From Sphaerisporangium perillae (GTDB lineage Bacteria; Actinomycetota; Actinomycetes; Streptosporangiales; Streptosporangiaceae), in NCBI RefSeq assembly GCF_023276435.1, contig NZ_JALLPO010000002.1, forward strand, positions 186,001 to 250,000: a stretch of DNA of 64,000 nucleotides. Reading direction: 5' to 3'. The notes under the pieces are model-generated. The model was given only the letters and a program-made list of their open reading frames with translations. It was not told the DNA's origin and made no database searches. The position numbers were made by a program, and so were the translations under genes. Positions within the stretch are counted from its first letter, which is position 1. Each line of letters starts with the position of its first letter. Shown here piece by piece: positions 42,062 to 51,700 of the stretch.

Positions 42062-43065
42062 CCCTCCTGGACCTCGCGTACCACGGTCACGCCGCCGGCC
42101 GGGACGGTGGCGGCTCCGATGTACCGGGCGCCGTCCAGGACGCCGTCGCCGGTCACGCCCGGGACCGTCACCGGGTCCTCCCCGTGGCTGATGAGGAACA
42201 GGTGCCCGGCCCGCCGTACGATCTCGAGCGTCTCGGGCAGGTCGCGCGGCCGGTCGACGCCGGCGGAGTCCAGCGCCTCGGCCAGCAGTGGACGCGGGTC
42301 GGCGACGCCGGTGGCGAGGTACCAGGCCACGCCCGCGCCGAGCTCGTGGCGGGTGAAGGCGGGGTGCCCGGCGTCGGGGCCGCCGGCGAAGGTCCGCAGC
42401 ACGCGGGCTCCGGCGGGCCGTACCCGCTCCGACCAGACCCGCCCGATCATGCCCGAGGCCGGCAGCGGGGCGGACCCCGACGGCGAGACGGACGGCGTCA
42501 GCGGGACGGGCGGCGGCGAGGAGACGGGGGGCGACAGCGGGACGGTCTCGTGCTCGCGCAGCGGGTGGAACTCCTCGACCGTCAGTCCGAGCACGTCGCG
42601 CAGCGCGCCGGGATGGGGCCCGGCGTGAACGGTGTCGTGCTCGTCGACGATGCCGGAGAAGTAGGACACGAGCAGGTGGCCGCCCGCCTCGACGTACCGG
42701 CGCAGGTTCTTGGCCCCCGCCTCGGTGAGCAGGTACAGGCTCGGCGCCACCACCACCCGATATCCCGACATGTCGGCAGTCGGGGCCACGAAGTCCACGG
42801 TCACGTGCGAGCGCCAGAGCGCCTCGTAGTAGGCGTCCACCCTCTCCCGGTAGGCGAGATCGCACGAGGGACGCCACTCCAGCTCCAGCGCCCACCAGGA
42901 CTGCCAGTCCCACCCGATGGCGACGTCGGCCTTCACCTGGCCGCCGCGCACCCCTTCCAGCTTGGCGAGGTCGGCACCGAGGTCCTTCACGTCGTGCCAG
43001 ATCCGCGAGTCCGTCCCGGCCTGCGGCACCATCGCCGAGTGGAACTTCTCGGCGCCGGCCCGTTC
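42058..43065 (-). pseudogene. GH42 beta-galactosidase, C-terminal half only
   Basis: The frame matches the end of the GH42 family: EKFHSAMVPQAGTDSRIW, VAIGWDWQSWWALE, YYEALWRSHVTVDFV, LYLLTEAGAKNLRRYVEAGG (each shown in part), then SYFSGIVDEHDTVHAG of the trimerisation domain. The catalytic barrel (~400 residues) is absent. The similarity starts at about 43065 and an in-frame TGA lies four codons upstream, so this is a truncated gene. The ATG at 43032 could still produce a 324-residue protein. The loss is near the divergent reductase gene, suggesting a deletion junction at ~43066-43080. Confidence 0.75.
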
Positions 43066-43168
43066 ACCGAGACATCAGAGGGGCTGAGCGATCCGCCCCT
43101 TGCTGAGCCGACCTGCTCACCCCAGACCTCCTCGCCGGGCGGGTGGGGGATCATGCGAGGATCACATA

Positions 43169-44176
43169 ATGCGCTATATCATCATCGGCGCCGGTGCGGT
43201 CGGCGGAACCATCGGCGGGCGGCTCGCCGAGGGCGGGCACGACGTCGTCCTCGTCGCACGCGGCGCCCACCTCGACGCGATCCGCCGGGACGGCCTCCGG
43301 CTGATCTCCCCCGGCGGCGCCACGACCCTGCCGATCCCCGCCGTCGCAGGCCCGGAAGAGCTCGACCTCCGCACGGACGACGTGCTCGTGCTCGCGGTCA
43401 AGACGCAGGACACCACCGCGATCCTCAACGCCTGGGCTCCCCGCCCCGTCACCGGCGGCGGCACCGCCGCCGACCTGCTTCCCCTCGTCTGCGCCCAGAA
43501 CGCCGTCGAGAACGAGCGGCTCGCGCTGCGCCTGTTCCGCCGCGTCTACGGCATGTGCGTCTGGCTGCCGGCGCTGCACCTGGAGCCCGGCACGGTGGCC
43601 TCCCACGGCGCGCCCCTGTCGGGCATGCTGACCCTCGGCCGCTACCCGGACGGCACCGACGAGACGATCGAGCGGATCGCCGCCGACCTGCGCGGCAGCA
43701 TGTTCGCCGCCCCGGTCGTGCCGGACGTGATGCACTGGAAGTACGCCAAGCTGCTGGGGAACCTCGGCAACGCCCACCAGGCGATCTGCGGCACGGGCCC
43801 AGGCTGGGAACCGCTGATGGAGCGCCTCCTGGCCGAGGGCAGGGCCGCGCTGGCGGCGGCGGGCATCGCCTGCACCTCCGCCGAGGAGGAGCGCCGCACC
43901 CGCGGTGACCAGGTGAACGAGACGGCGGTCGCCGGGGTGGACCGGCCCGGCGGCTCGTCGTGGCAGAGCCTCGCCAAGGGCAGCGGCTCCATCGAGGCGG
44001 ACTACCTCAACGGCGAGATCGTGCTCCTTGGACGGCTGCACGGGGTGCCGACCCCGGCCAACGAGACGGTGCGCCGGATCGCCAACGAGTTCGCCCGGGA
44101 ACGCCGTTCCCCGGGGTCCATGACCGTCTCCGCGCTCCTGAAGCTCGTCGAGGAGGAGGCCGCCACCGGCCGATGA
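43169..44176 (+). CDS. Ketopantoate reductase family (ApbA/PanE-like)
   Basis: A 335-residue NADP-dependent reductase. The Rossmann motif is IIGAGAVGGTIGGRL at residues 4-18; VLAVKTQDT and LLPLVCAQNAVENE are family blocks; the catalytic Lys is in WKYAKLLGNLGN, and EADYLNGEIV lies in the C-terminal helical domain. The family includes 2-dehydropantoate reductase for pantothenate, but many actinomycete paralogues reduce other 2-oxoacids. The ATG at 43169 has GAGGA seven bases upstream; earlier starts are unlikely. Confidence 0.87.
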   Translation: MRYIIIGAGAVGGTIGGRLAEGGHDVVLVARGAHLDAIRRDGLRLISPGGATTLPIPAVAGPEELDLRTDDVLVLAVKTQDTTAILNAWAPRPVTGGGTAADLLPLVCAQNAVENERLALRLFRRVYGMCVWLPALHLEPGTVASHGAPLSGMLTLGRYPDGTDETIERIAADLRGSMFAAPVVPDVMHWKYAKLLGNLGNAHQAICGTGPGWEPLMERLLAEGRAALAAAGIACTSAEEERRTRGDQVNETAVAGVDRPGGSSWQSLAKGSGSIEADYLNGEIVLLGRLHGVPTPANETVRRIANEFARERRSPGSMTVSALLKLVEEEAATGR

Positions 44177-44215
44177 CACCCCGGCCCCACGCGCCGTGAT
44201 GTTCCCGGCACGACG

Positions 44216-44280
44216 CGCGCCGCCTCCGCACGTCCCAGATCGCGCCGCCTCCGGGCGTCCCAGATCGCGCCATCTCGGGG
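44216..44280. repeat. 25-bp tandem repeat (2.6 copies)
   Basis: Units at 44216-44240 and 44241-44265 differ at two positions (CGCGCCGCCTCCGSRCGTCC, then CAGAT); a partial third unit begins at 44266. They fill the gap between the convergent reductase and PucR genes. Confidence 0.8.
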
Positions 44281-44297
44281 CGCGGCGTTCCGGCCGC

Positions 44298-45617
44298 TCA
44301 CGCGGTGGCGTCCCAGCGGGCGAGCTTGAGCGCCAGGTGGAGTTCGAGCCGGTCGCGGCCGTTCCTGAGGTCGCGGCCGGTGATCTCCTCGATCCGGCGC
44401 AGCCGGTAGTACAGGCTGGTGCGGTGCAGGTGCGCGGCCTCGGCGGTCGCCTGCGCGTCGCCTCCGGAGTCGAGGTAGGCCTCCAGGGTCGCCACCAGCA
44501 CCCCGCGCGGATCGCGCCTCCGCAACGGCATGAGCGGATCACCGGCCTCCGCGCTCAAGACTCCAACGTCACAGACCTTGCCGCCCGTGACCCCACCGCC
44601 GGCGACCTCGCCGCTCCCGGCCTCACCGCTCGCGGCCTCGCCATCCGGACGACCGCGCCCGGCGGGCGGGCCGAAGAAGCGGTACACGCCCAGCTCGGGC
44701 CAGACGACGAGCGGACCGGCGCCCGGATCGGCAGCCGCCGCCCGGGAGGCGGCGAGGGCCTGCCGGTAGGCCTCCGGCGCGGCCTCCAGTGCGGAGTGCG
44801 CGGCGCTCGCGCCGACCGCTGAACCCGGCGGGAAACCCCCGGCCACCACGGTGATCCCTCCCGGGTACGGCGCGCGGCCGTGCGGCGCGAGCACGACGGT
44901 CCGCCCGTCGATCACGGCGTGGGCGGCGGGCGGGCGCAGCCCGCGGACCTCCCCGCCGATCAGCTCGCTCAGCCGGGACGTGGATGTCACCATCCCATCG
45001 CCGCCCGGCTCTGCGTCACCGGGCGGAAGACCGCCGGGGGGACCCGCCGCCCGGCGAACGCCCGGCGCCGCCGCAGGAGGGCGGACGACGAGCACGTGGT
45101 ACGGCACGTGCTCGGGCAGCCCGCAGGCGGCCAGCCGCGCCGCCGCCTCGCGCCGGTCGCCGGCGCCACCGGTGAGCAGCCGGCACAGCGGCGGGCGGCT
45201 CCGGGCCGAGCGGCCGGGGAAGCCCTCGCCGAGCAGCGCGGCCACCCTCGCGGCGTCCCGTACCACCCGGCCGGTCTCGGCCGGCGTCAGCGGCCGCTCG
45301 CCCTCGATGACCCACAGGAAGCCCAGCCGCCGCCCGCGGTGCAGGAGCGCGACGCACAGCCGTGCCTCCATCGCCAGGTCCGGGTTGGGCGGGACGCGCA
45401 CCGGGCCGGTCGCCACACCTGCGCCGTGGGCGCGCTGCCAGGCCCCGACCTCCGGCGGCACCGAACGGGACAGGATGGCGCGCGCCCGGACCGGATCGGT
45501 CTCGCCATTGTGGGCGCTGTGCGCGATGACCCGGCCGTCCGGGTCGTCGATCGAGACCCCGCGCCCCACGGCCGCGGCCAGCGCCTCGAGCGCTTCCTGC
45601 ACGTCGTCCGCGACCAT
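44298..45617 (-). CDS. PucR family transcriptional regulator
   Basis: A 439-residue regulator. The C-terminal PucR HTH is clear: ATLEAYLDSGGDAQATAEAA followed by HRTSLYYRLRRIEEITG (~375-420). The N-terminal ~150 residues resemble a GAF-like sensory domain (DPDGRVIAHSA, LWVIEGERPL). A Gly/Ala/Glu-rich low-complexity insert (~330-355) separates the parts. ATG at 45617 is chosen because the longer frame upstream is antisense-like. PucR proteins typically regulate purine, amino acid or other catabolic genes; the target here is not evident. It is divergent from the MOSC gene. Confidence 0.85.
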   Translation of the reverse strand: MVADDVQEALEALAAAVGRGVSIDDPDGRVIAHSAHNGETDPVRARAILSRSVPPEVGAWQRAHGAGVATGPVRVPPNPDLAMEARLCVALLHRGRRLGFLWVIEGERPLTPAETGRVVRDAARVAALLGEGFPGRSARSRPPLCRLLTGGAGDRREAAARLAACGLPEHVPYHVLVVRPPAAAPGVRRAAGPPGGLPPGDAEPGGDGMVTSTSRLSELIGGEVRGLRPPAAHAVIDGRTVVLAPHGRAPYPGGITVVAGGFPPGSAVGASAAHSALEAAPEAYRQALAASRAAAADPGAGPLVVWPELGVYRFFGPPAGRGRPDGEAASGEAGSGEVAGGGVTGGKVCDVGVLSAEAGDPLMPLRRRDPRGVLVATLEAYLDSGGDAQATAEAAHLHRTSLYYRLRRIEEITGRDLRNGRDRLELHLALKLARWDATA

Positions 45618-45740
45618 GCGCGCATGGTAGCCGAGCCCCGGACGCTCTCCCTTTCGCGACGCCGCCCGGCGGATCGAGCACGCGGCCGGGGAGGGTGCCC
45701 GGCGGCGTCGTGGCTGGTCTGGCTCCTCTAAGCTCGGGGC

Positions 45741-46499
45741 ATGTATCGGGGAAGGATCCAGGACCTCTACCGGTGGCCGGTGAAGTCGCTGCGGGGCGAG
45801 CGGGTCTCCGCCGCGCTGCTGGACGGCCGGGGGGTGGCGGGCGACCGGGCGTACTCCCTGGTGGACGAGCGTCCAGGCCGGGAGGGCAACCGGCTCACCG
45901 TGCGGCAGACGCCCGGGATGCTCGCCTGGGAGGCCGCCTACCCCGCCACCTGTGACGGCTCCCCCGAACCGCCCGGGCCTCCTGTTCTGTACTCGGCGAG
46001 CGGAGCGGCGTGGGCCTGGGACGACCCGGACCTTCCCGCCGCGCTCGCCGAGGCCTACGGCGTCCCGCTGTCGCTTCGCGAGGCCGACGGCCAGCAAGAT
46101 CGCGGGCCGACGGTCCTGGTCACCTTCGAGGCGTCGCGCCGGGGCCTTGAGGAGGAGATGGGCGCGCCGGTGGACGTGACGCGCTTCCGGCCCAACCTGC
46201 ACCTTTCGCTGGACGCTCCCGCGTTCGCTGAGGAGTCCTTCGGCGGCGAGGTCACGATCGCCATCGGCGAGGTCGTCCTCGGCGTCACCGGTGATCACAC
46301 CGGGCCATGCAGCCGGTGCGCGGTGCCGAGCTGGGACCCGCACGGGCGCGAGCGGTGGCCCGAGCTGCAAAAGCACCTCATCGCCGATCACGGCAACAAG
46401 TTCGGCCTGATCACACGGGTGGTCCGCCCTGGCACCGTCCACGTCGGCGACCTCGTCACGATCTCGGTCTCGGTGGTCCCGGCAGCCCTCTCCCGTTGA
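45741..46499 (+). CDS. MOSC domain protein (molybdenum cofactor-related)
   Basis: A 252-residue protein with an N-terminal MOSC beta-barrel (IQDLYRWPVKSLRGERV, VAGDRAYSLVDE) and a MOSC domain containing FRPNLHL and the Cys motif GPCSRCAVPSWDP. The Cys of this motif binds sulfur or Moco in the mARC/YcbX and Moco-sulfurase families. It is therefore likely a Moco-binding protein. Fe-S domains of YcbX are absent. There is no link to adjacent genes. Confidence 0.87.
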   Translation: MYRGRIQDLYRWPVKSLRGERVSAALLDGRGVAGDRAYSLVDERPGREGNRLTVRQTPGMLAWEAAYPATCDGSPEPPGPPVLYSASGAAWAWDDPDLPAALAEAYGVPLSLREADGQQDRGPTVLVTFEASRRGLEEEMGAPVDVTRFRPNLHLSLDAPAFAEESFGGEVTIAIGEVVLGVTGDHTGPCSRCAVPSWDPHGRERWPELQKHLIADHGNKFGLITRVVRPGTVHVGDLVTISVSVVPAALSR

Positions 46500-46534
46500 C
46501 GCCCACCCCCGATTCGGGCGGTGTGGGCAGCCCT

Positions 46535-46556
46535 GCCGGCGCCAGGTCACGCCGGC
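46535..46556. terminator. Hairpin between convergent genes
   Basis: GCCGGCG (46535-46541) pairs with CGCCGGC (46550-46556) around an 8-nt loop, between the MOSC gene and the convergent small-protein genes. Confidence 0.5.
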
Positions 46557-46576
46557 GGCCGGCTTGGGGCCGAGGG

Positions 46577-46810
46577 CTAGAAGGCGGGGCGGGGGCCGCC
46601 GGTGCCGAAGTGGGTTTCGTGGTCCCACAGGTAGGCGCATCCCGGGCACTGGACGTGCAGGACGCTGCCGGTGGTGCTCAGCAGGTAGCGCCAGTGGTCC
46701 CGGCAGTTGCGGCCGGAGCCGCAGTCGGCGCAGTGCCGGTCGTCACGGCAGTGCGGGCAGGGGATCCAGGCGCGGCGGGCGATGTCGGCGTGCGGGTCAA
46801 TCGGCAGCAC
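46577..46810 (-). CDS. Small Cys-rich zinc-ribbon-like protein
   Basis: A 77-residue protein with seven Cys in pairs: CPHC, CADC, a single C in GRNC, and CPGC, plus His residues, suggesting one or two zinc sites. It begins GTG at 46810, overlapping the end of the upstream small gene by 14 nt. The CxxC spacing resembles zinc ribbons; I do not recognise the family. The coupled partner implies a shared job. Confidence 0.65.
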   Translation of the reverse strand: MLPIDPHADIARRAWIPCPHCRDDRHCADCGSGRNCRDHWRYLLSTTGSVLHVQCPGCAYLWDHETHFGTGGPRPAF

Positions 46811-47045
46811 GGCCGGCCTCTCGTCGCGGGAGCACCCCGGCGGCCACGAGCATGTCGTAGGTCTGCTGCTGGCCTTCGTCCAGGCCGGAGTAGAGCAGGT
46901 CGTAGGCCTCCTCCTCGCCCCGGATGACCGCCAGGGGGTCCCAGTCGTCGCCCAGCGCGGCGACGACTTCGGCCCGCCTGCGGGCTTCCTGGAGCGAGAG
47001 GTCCATCTCGAAGACGATGGGCGGAGGCCCGCTGTCGTGACTCAT
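46797..47045 (-). CDS. Small hypothetical protein, upstream partner of Cys-rich protein
   Basis: An 82-residue acidic, helical protein (SLQEARRRAEVVAALGDDW, EEAYDLLYSGLDEGQQQ). ATG at 47045 follows GGGAAG; ATG at 47060 is an alternative. The 3' end overlaps the zinc-ribbon-like gene. A palindrome at 47076-47091 lies directly upstream and is likely an operator. No family is recognised. Confidence 0.65.
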   Translation of the reverse strand: MSHDSGPPPIVFEMDLSLQEARRRAEVVAALGDDWDPLAVIRGEEEAYDLLYSGLDEGQQQTYDMLVAAGVLPRREAGRAAD

Positions 47046-47075
47046 TGCGCGACTTCCCATGGAGCGATGGCAGAG

Positions 47076-47091
47076 ACGGACATTTGTCCGT
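47076..47091. promoter_or_regulatory. Palindrome ACGGACATTTGTCCGT upstream of the small-gene pair
   Basis: Seven-base arms ACGGACA and TGTCCGT separated by TT, 31 nt before the ATG at 47045. Probable operator for the two-gene unit. Confidence 0.55.
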
Positions 47092-47229
47092 TTCAATACC
47101 ATATGTCGCCTTTACGGTCCTGCGCCACCCCGATGGCGTGGCGCTCCCCACGACCGCCCATGACCCGGCGGGCGCGGCATGCGGCTGACCACCGGCAACC
47201 ACTCCGGACAACGGTGAACACGGCACCCG

Positions 47230-47251
47230 GTTTCCTACAGATGTAGGAAAC
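47230..47251. promoter_or_regulatory. 22-bp palindrome with TACAnnTGTA core
   Basis: Arms GTTTCCTACA (47230-47239) and TGTAGGAAAC (47242-47251) flank GA. The TACAnnTGTA core is that of CopY/BlaI-type operators. It lies 95 nt before the SHMT-like gene and 185 nt from the small-gene pair. No BlaI-type gene is in the window. The rest of 47100-47345 shows no gene. Confidence 0.6.
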
Positions 47252-47345
47252 GGCGGGCCGCATCCCCTCGTTCCGGCGGTGGCAGGGCCGCCGCGGGCGG
47301 CCGTAGCGTCGAGCGCATCCTGGCAAGGAAACGTGTTCGGACGGA

Positions 47346-48671
47346 GTGGTCACCCTGGAAGCTCGTAGTCGTGTCGCGCCCTGGGCCTCGGAACGCGCTC
47401 AGCGGCGGCTCACCGAACTGGAGTCCGCGCTCGGCGGGCTGGACGCCGCCGGAGTCGTACGGGCCGTGGCCGACGCCCTCGGCGGGCACCGCCGCGCCTT
47501 CGACGAGGAAGGCATCGTGCTGTACGCGGGCACCAACACCATGAGCCCGCGCGCGCTGGCCGTGCATCAGGCGAGCGTGTCCAGCCGCCCGTCGATGGGC
47601 TGGCCGGGCGAGAAGTTCCAGGCCGGGCTCGACCACCTGGACGTGCTGGAGACGCTGGCGCCGCTGCGGATGGCCGCGCTGATGGACGGCCGGTACGCCG
47701 AGGTCCGGCTGCAGAGCGCGACGCTGGCCAACCTGGCCTGTTACACCGCGTTCGCCCGGCCCGGGGACACGATCGCGGTGCTACCGGAGGCGGCGGGCGG
47801 GCACGCCAGCCATCACGCGCAGGGCGCCGCGGGGATCCGCGGGCTGCGGGTCGTGGACCTTCCCTACGACGCGGCCGGGTTCGCGATCGACCATGCCAGG
47901 CTGCCGGCGTTCCTGCGCCGCGAGCGTCCGGCCATCGTGGTGATCGGCGCGAGCCTGATGCTGTTCCCGCACGACGTGGCGGCGGTCCGGGCGGCGTGCG
48001 ACGAGGCGGGCGCGACGCTGATCTACGACGCCTCGCACGTCGCGGGGCTGATCGCCGGCCGGCGGTTCCAGCGCCCGCTGGCGGACGGCGCGCACGTCCT
48101 GACGATGTCGACCTACAAGTCGTTCGGCGGCCCGCCCGGCGCGGCCATCGTGACCAGGGACGAGGAGCTGGCCGAACGGGTCTCGGCGGCGGCCTACCCG
48201 GGCCTGACCGCCAACTACGACGCCGCCCGCCTGGCCCCGCTCGCCGTCACCGCCGCCGAACTGGCGGAGACGGGGCCCGCCTACGCCGACGCCTGCATGG
48301 CGGGCGCGACGGCGCTGGCCGCGGCGCTGCAGGCGTCCGGCTTCGCCGTGGCGGCGGCGGAGCTCGGCTGGACGACCTCCCACCATGTCGCGGTGGAAGC
48401 GGACGCGTTCGGCGGCGGCGACGAGGCGGCCCGCGCGCTCGCGGCCGGCGGGATCTATCTCAGCGGCATCGGCCTTCCCGGGCAGCCTCCCGGCGAGCCG
48501 ATGGGCGGCCTGCGCATCGGCACTCAGGAGGTGACCCGCCGCGGCCTCGGCCCGGACCGGATGCCGGCCGTGGCCGACCTCATGGCCCGCCTGCTGATCA
48601 AGGGCGAGGACCCGGCGCGGGTGCGCCCCGACACCCTGGCCTTGCGCGCGTCGGCCGGCGAGGGGCTCTGA
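47346..48671 (+). CDS. SHMT-like PLP-dependent enzyme
   Basis: A 441-residue fold-type I PLP protein resembling serine hydroxymethyltransferase: NTMSPRALAVHQASV (substrate loop), a His in YDASHVAGLIAG, and the PLP Lys in STYKSFGGPPGAAI. SHMT normally reads TTTTHKTLRGPRGG; here the His before Lys is Tyr and the loop differs, so it is a paralogue whose substrate may be another beta-hydroxy or 2-methyl amino acid. It starts at GTG 47346. It precedes icmF by 81 nt; co-regulation is unclear because icmF has its own promoter-like region. Confidence 0.8.
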   Translation: MVTLEARSRVAPWASERAQRRLTELESALGGLDAAGVVRAVADALGGHRRAFDEEGIVLYAGTNTMSPRALAVHQASVSSRPSMGWPGEKFQAGLDHLDVLETLAPLRMAALMDGRYAEVRLQSATLANLACYTAFARPGDTIAVLPEAAGGHASHHAQGAAGIRGLRVVDLPYDAAGFAIDHARLPAFLRRERPAIVVIGASLMLFPHDVAAVRAACDEAGATLIYDASHVAGLIAGRRFQRPLADGAHVLTMSTYKSFGGPPGAAIVTRDEELAERVSAAAYPGLTANYDAARLAPLAVTAAELAETGPAYADACMAGATALAAALQASGFAVAAAELGWTTSHHVAVEADAFGGGDEAARALAAGGIYLSGIGLPGQPPGEPMGGLRIGTQEVTRRGLGPDRMPAVADLMARLLIKGEDPARVRPDTLALRASAGEGL

Positions 48672-48698
48672 CCGGCGGCTCGGGTTCCGCTGGAGTAC

Positions 48699-48730
48699 TT
48701 GGACGTCCTACAATTTATTAGGACGTCCTA
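48699..48730. promoter_or_regulatory. Two GGACGTCCTA boxes before icmF
   Basis: GGACGTCCTA occurs at 48701-48710 and 48721-48730, 20 bp apart. The second is part of a perfect 12-bp palindrome TAGGACGTCCTA (48719-48730). They flank an AT-rich stretch including TACAAT, a possible -10 box, and lie 23 nt before the icmF GTG. Probable repressor operators. Confidence 0.65.
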
Positions 48731-48752
48731 GTAACTTGCCTGAGGAGCTCCG

Positions 48753-51700
48753 GTGCACGAACCCGCAAACCCTGTACGCGTCGTGACCGCGGCGGCGCTG
48801 TTCGACGGGCACGACGCCGCGATCAACATCATGCGGCGCATCCTGCAGGCCCAGGGAGCGGAGGTCGTCCACCTCGGCCACGACCGGTCGGTGGAGGAGA
48901 TCGTGACCGCGGCCGTCCAGGAGGACGCCCAGGGCGTGGCGATCAGCTCCTACCAGGGCGGTCACGTGGAGTTCTTCACCTACCTGGTGGACCTGCTGCG
49001 CGAGCGGGGCGCCGGGCACGTGAAGGTGTACGGGGGCGGCGGCGGGGTCATCGTCCCCGAGGAGATCGGCTCCCTCGAGCGCCACGGGGTGACCAAGATC
49101 TTCTCCCCCGAGGACGGGCAGCGGCTCGGCCTGGCCGGCATGATCAACACGCTCATCGAGGCGTGCGACGTCGACCTGACCAGGGACGGCGAGCCGCCCG
49201 CCGTGCTCACCGGCGACCAGCGGGCCGTCGCGCGCGCGATCACCTACGTCGAGGCCGGGCGGGCCGGCGCGGCGTACCTTGAGACGCTGCGCACGGCGGC
49301 GCAGGCGCGTCGCGTGCCCGTGCTCGGCATCACCGGCACCGGCGGCTCGGGCAAGTCCTCGCTCACTGACGAGCTGATCCGCCGGCTCCGCATCGACTAC
49401 GAGGACAAGCTCCGCGTCGCGGTCGTCGCGGTGGACCCGACCCGGCGCAGGGGCGGCGGCGCGCTGCTGGGCGACCGGATCCGGATGAACAGCCTCGGCG
49501 GCGACCGGGTGTTCTTCCGCTCGATGGCCACGCGCGGCTCCCACGAGCTTCCCGAGCACCTCGACGACGTGATCGCCGTGTGCCGGGCGGCCGGGTACGA
49601 CCTGGTGATCGTCGAGACCCCCGGCATCGGCCAGGGGGACGCCGCCATCGTCCCGTTCAGCGACATATCCCTCTATGTCATGACGCCGGAGTTCGGAGCG
49701 AGCTCCCAGCTCGAGAAGATCGACATGCTCGACTTCGCCGACGTGGTGGCGATCAACAAGTTCGACCGGCGGGGCGCGCAGGACGCGCTGCGCGACGTGC
49801 GGCGCCAGATGGTGCGCAACCGCGAGGCCTTCGGCACCTCCCCCGAGGACATGCCCGTCTACGGCACCATCGCGTCCCGGTTCAACGACGACGGCGTCAC
49901 CGCGCTCTACCAGCGGCTGCGCGCGCTGCTCGGCGAGAAGGGCCTGCCCGAGAGCCCCGGGCTGCTGCCGGAGACCTCGGTCACGACCTCCAGCCTGGCG
50001 GCCGCCATCGTGCCGCCCGCCCGGGTCCGCTACCTCGCCGAGATCGCAGACGCCGTGCGCGACTACCACCGCCGCACCAGGCTGCAGGCGGAGGCCGCGC
50101 GCCGGCGCCGGCAGCTCGCCCAGGTCCGCGAGCTACTGGCCGCCGAGGGCGGCGATCCCGCGTCGCTGGGCAAGCTGGACGCGCTGCGCGAGCGCGCCGA
50201 GGCCGAGCTGTCACCCGGCAGCCGCGCGCTGCTGGACGACTGGCCCGAGACGGTCAAGGCCTACTCCGCCGACGAGCTGGTGGTCACCGTGCGCGGCAAG
50301 GAGCAGCACACCCCGCTGTGGCGCACCTCGCTGTCGGGCAGCCGCATCCCCCGCGTGGCGCTGCCGAGGTACACCGACCACGGCGAGCTGCTGCGGTTCC
50401 TGCGCTCGGAGAACCTGCCCGGACGGTTCCCGTTCACCGCCGGGGTGTTCCCCTTCAAGCGGGCCGACGAGGACCCGATCCGGATGTTCGCCGGCGAAGG
50501 CGACCCGTTCCGTACGAACCGGCGCTTCAAGCTCCTGTCGGAGGGCCAGCCCGCCGTCCGCCTGTCGACGGCGTTCGACTCGGTGACCCTGTACGGCAAC
50601 GACCCGGCGGAGCGGCCCGACGTGTACGGCAAGGTCGGCACCTCGGGGGTGTCGATCGCCACGCTGGACGACATGAAGGCGCTGTACGACGGCTTCGACC
50701 TGACCTCGCCGAACACCTCGGTGTCGATGACCATCAACGGGCCGGCCCCGACCATCCTGGCGTTCTTCCTGCACACGGCCGTGGACCAGGCCCTTGCGCG
50801 CTTCCGGGCCGACAACGGCCGCGAGCCCACCGCCGAGGAGGCCGCCCGCGTGCGCGCGGCGACGCTGGCCACCGTGCGCGGCACCGTGCAGGCCGACATC
50901 CTCAAGGAGGACCAGGGCCAGAACACCTGCATCTTCTCGACCGACTTCTCGCTTCGGATGATGGCCGACGTGCAGGAGTGGTTCATCGCCAACGACGTGC
51001 GCAACTTCTACTCGGTGTCGATCTCCGGCTACCACATCGCCGAGGCCGGGGCCAATCCGATCACCCAGCTGGCCTTCACGCTGGCCAACGGCTTCACCTA
51101 CGTCGAGGCCTACCTCGCCCGCGGCATGGCCATCGACGACTTCGCGCCCAGCCTGTCGTTCTTCTTCTCCAACGGCATGGACCCGGAGTACAGCGTGCTC
51201 GGCCGGGTGGCCCGCCGCGTGTGGGCCGTCGCCATGCGCGACCGGTACGGGGCGGGCGAGCGGTCGCAGAAGCTGAAGTACCACATCCAGACCTCCGGGC
51301 GGTCGCTGCACGCCCAGGAGATGAACTTCAACGACATCCGCACCACGCTGCAGGCCCTGATCGCGATCTACGACAACTGCAACAGCCTGCACACCAACGC
51401 CTACGACGAGGCCGTGACCACCCCGAGCGCGGAGTCGGTGCGCCGGGCCATGGCCATCCAGATGATCATCAACCGGGAGTGGGGACTGGCGGCCAACGAG
51501 AACCCGCTGCAGGGCGGCTTCATCATCGACGACCTCACCGACCTGGTGGAGGAGGCGGTCCTCGCCGAGTTCGAGCGACTGTCGGACCGGGGCGGCGTGC
51601 TCGGCGCGATGGAGACCGGCTACCAGCGCGGCCGCATCCAGGACGAGTCGATGCTGTACGAGACCCGCAAGCACGACGGCTCGCTGCCGATCATCGGCGT

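Noticed and set aside
47287-47303. GC palindrome (GGCCGCC...GGCGGCC) as terminator
   Set aside because: It lies in the leader of the SHMT-like gene with no gene ending upstream on that strand; more likely random or a 5' UTR structure.
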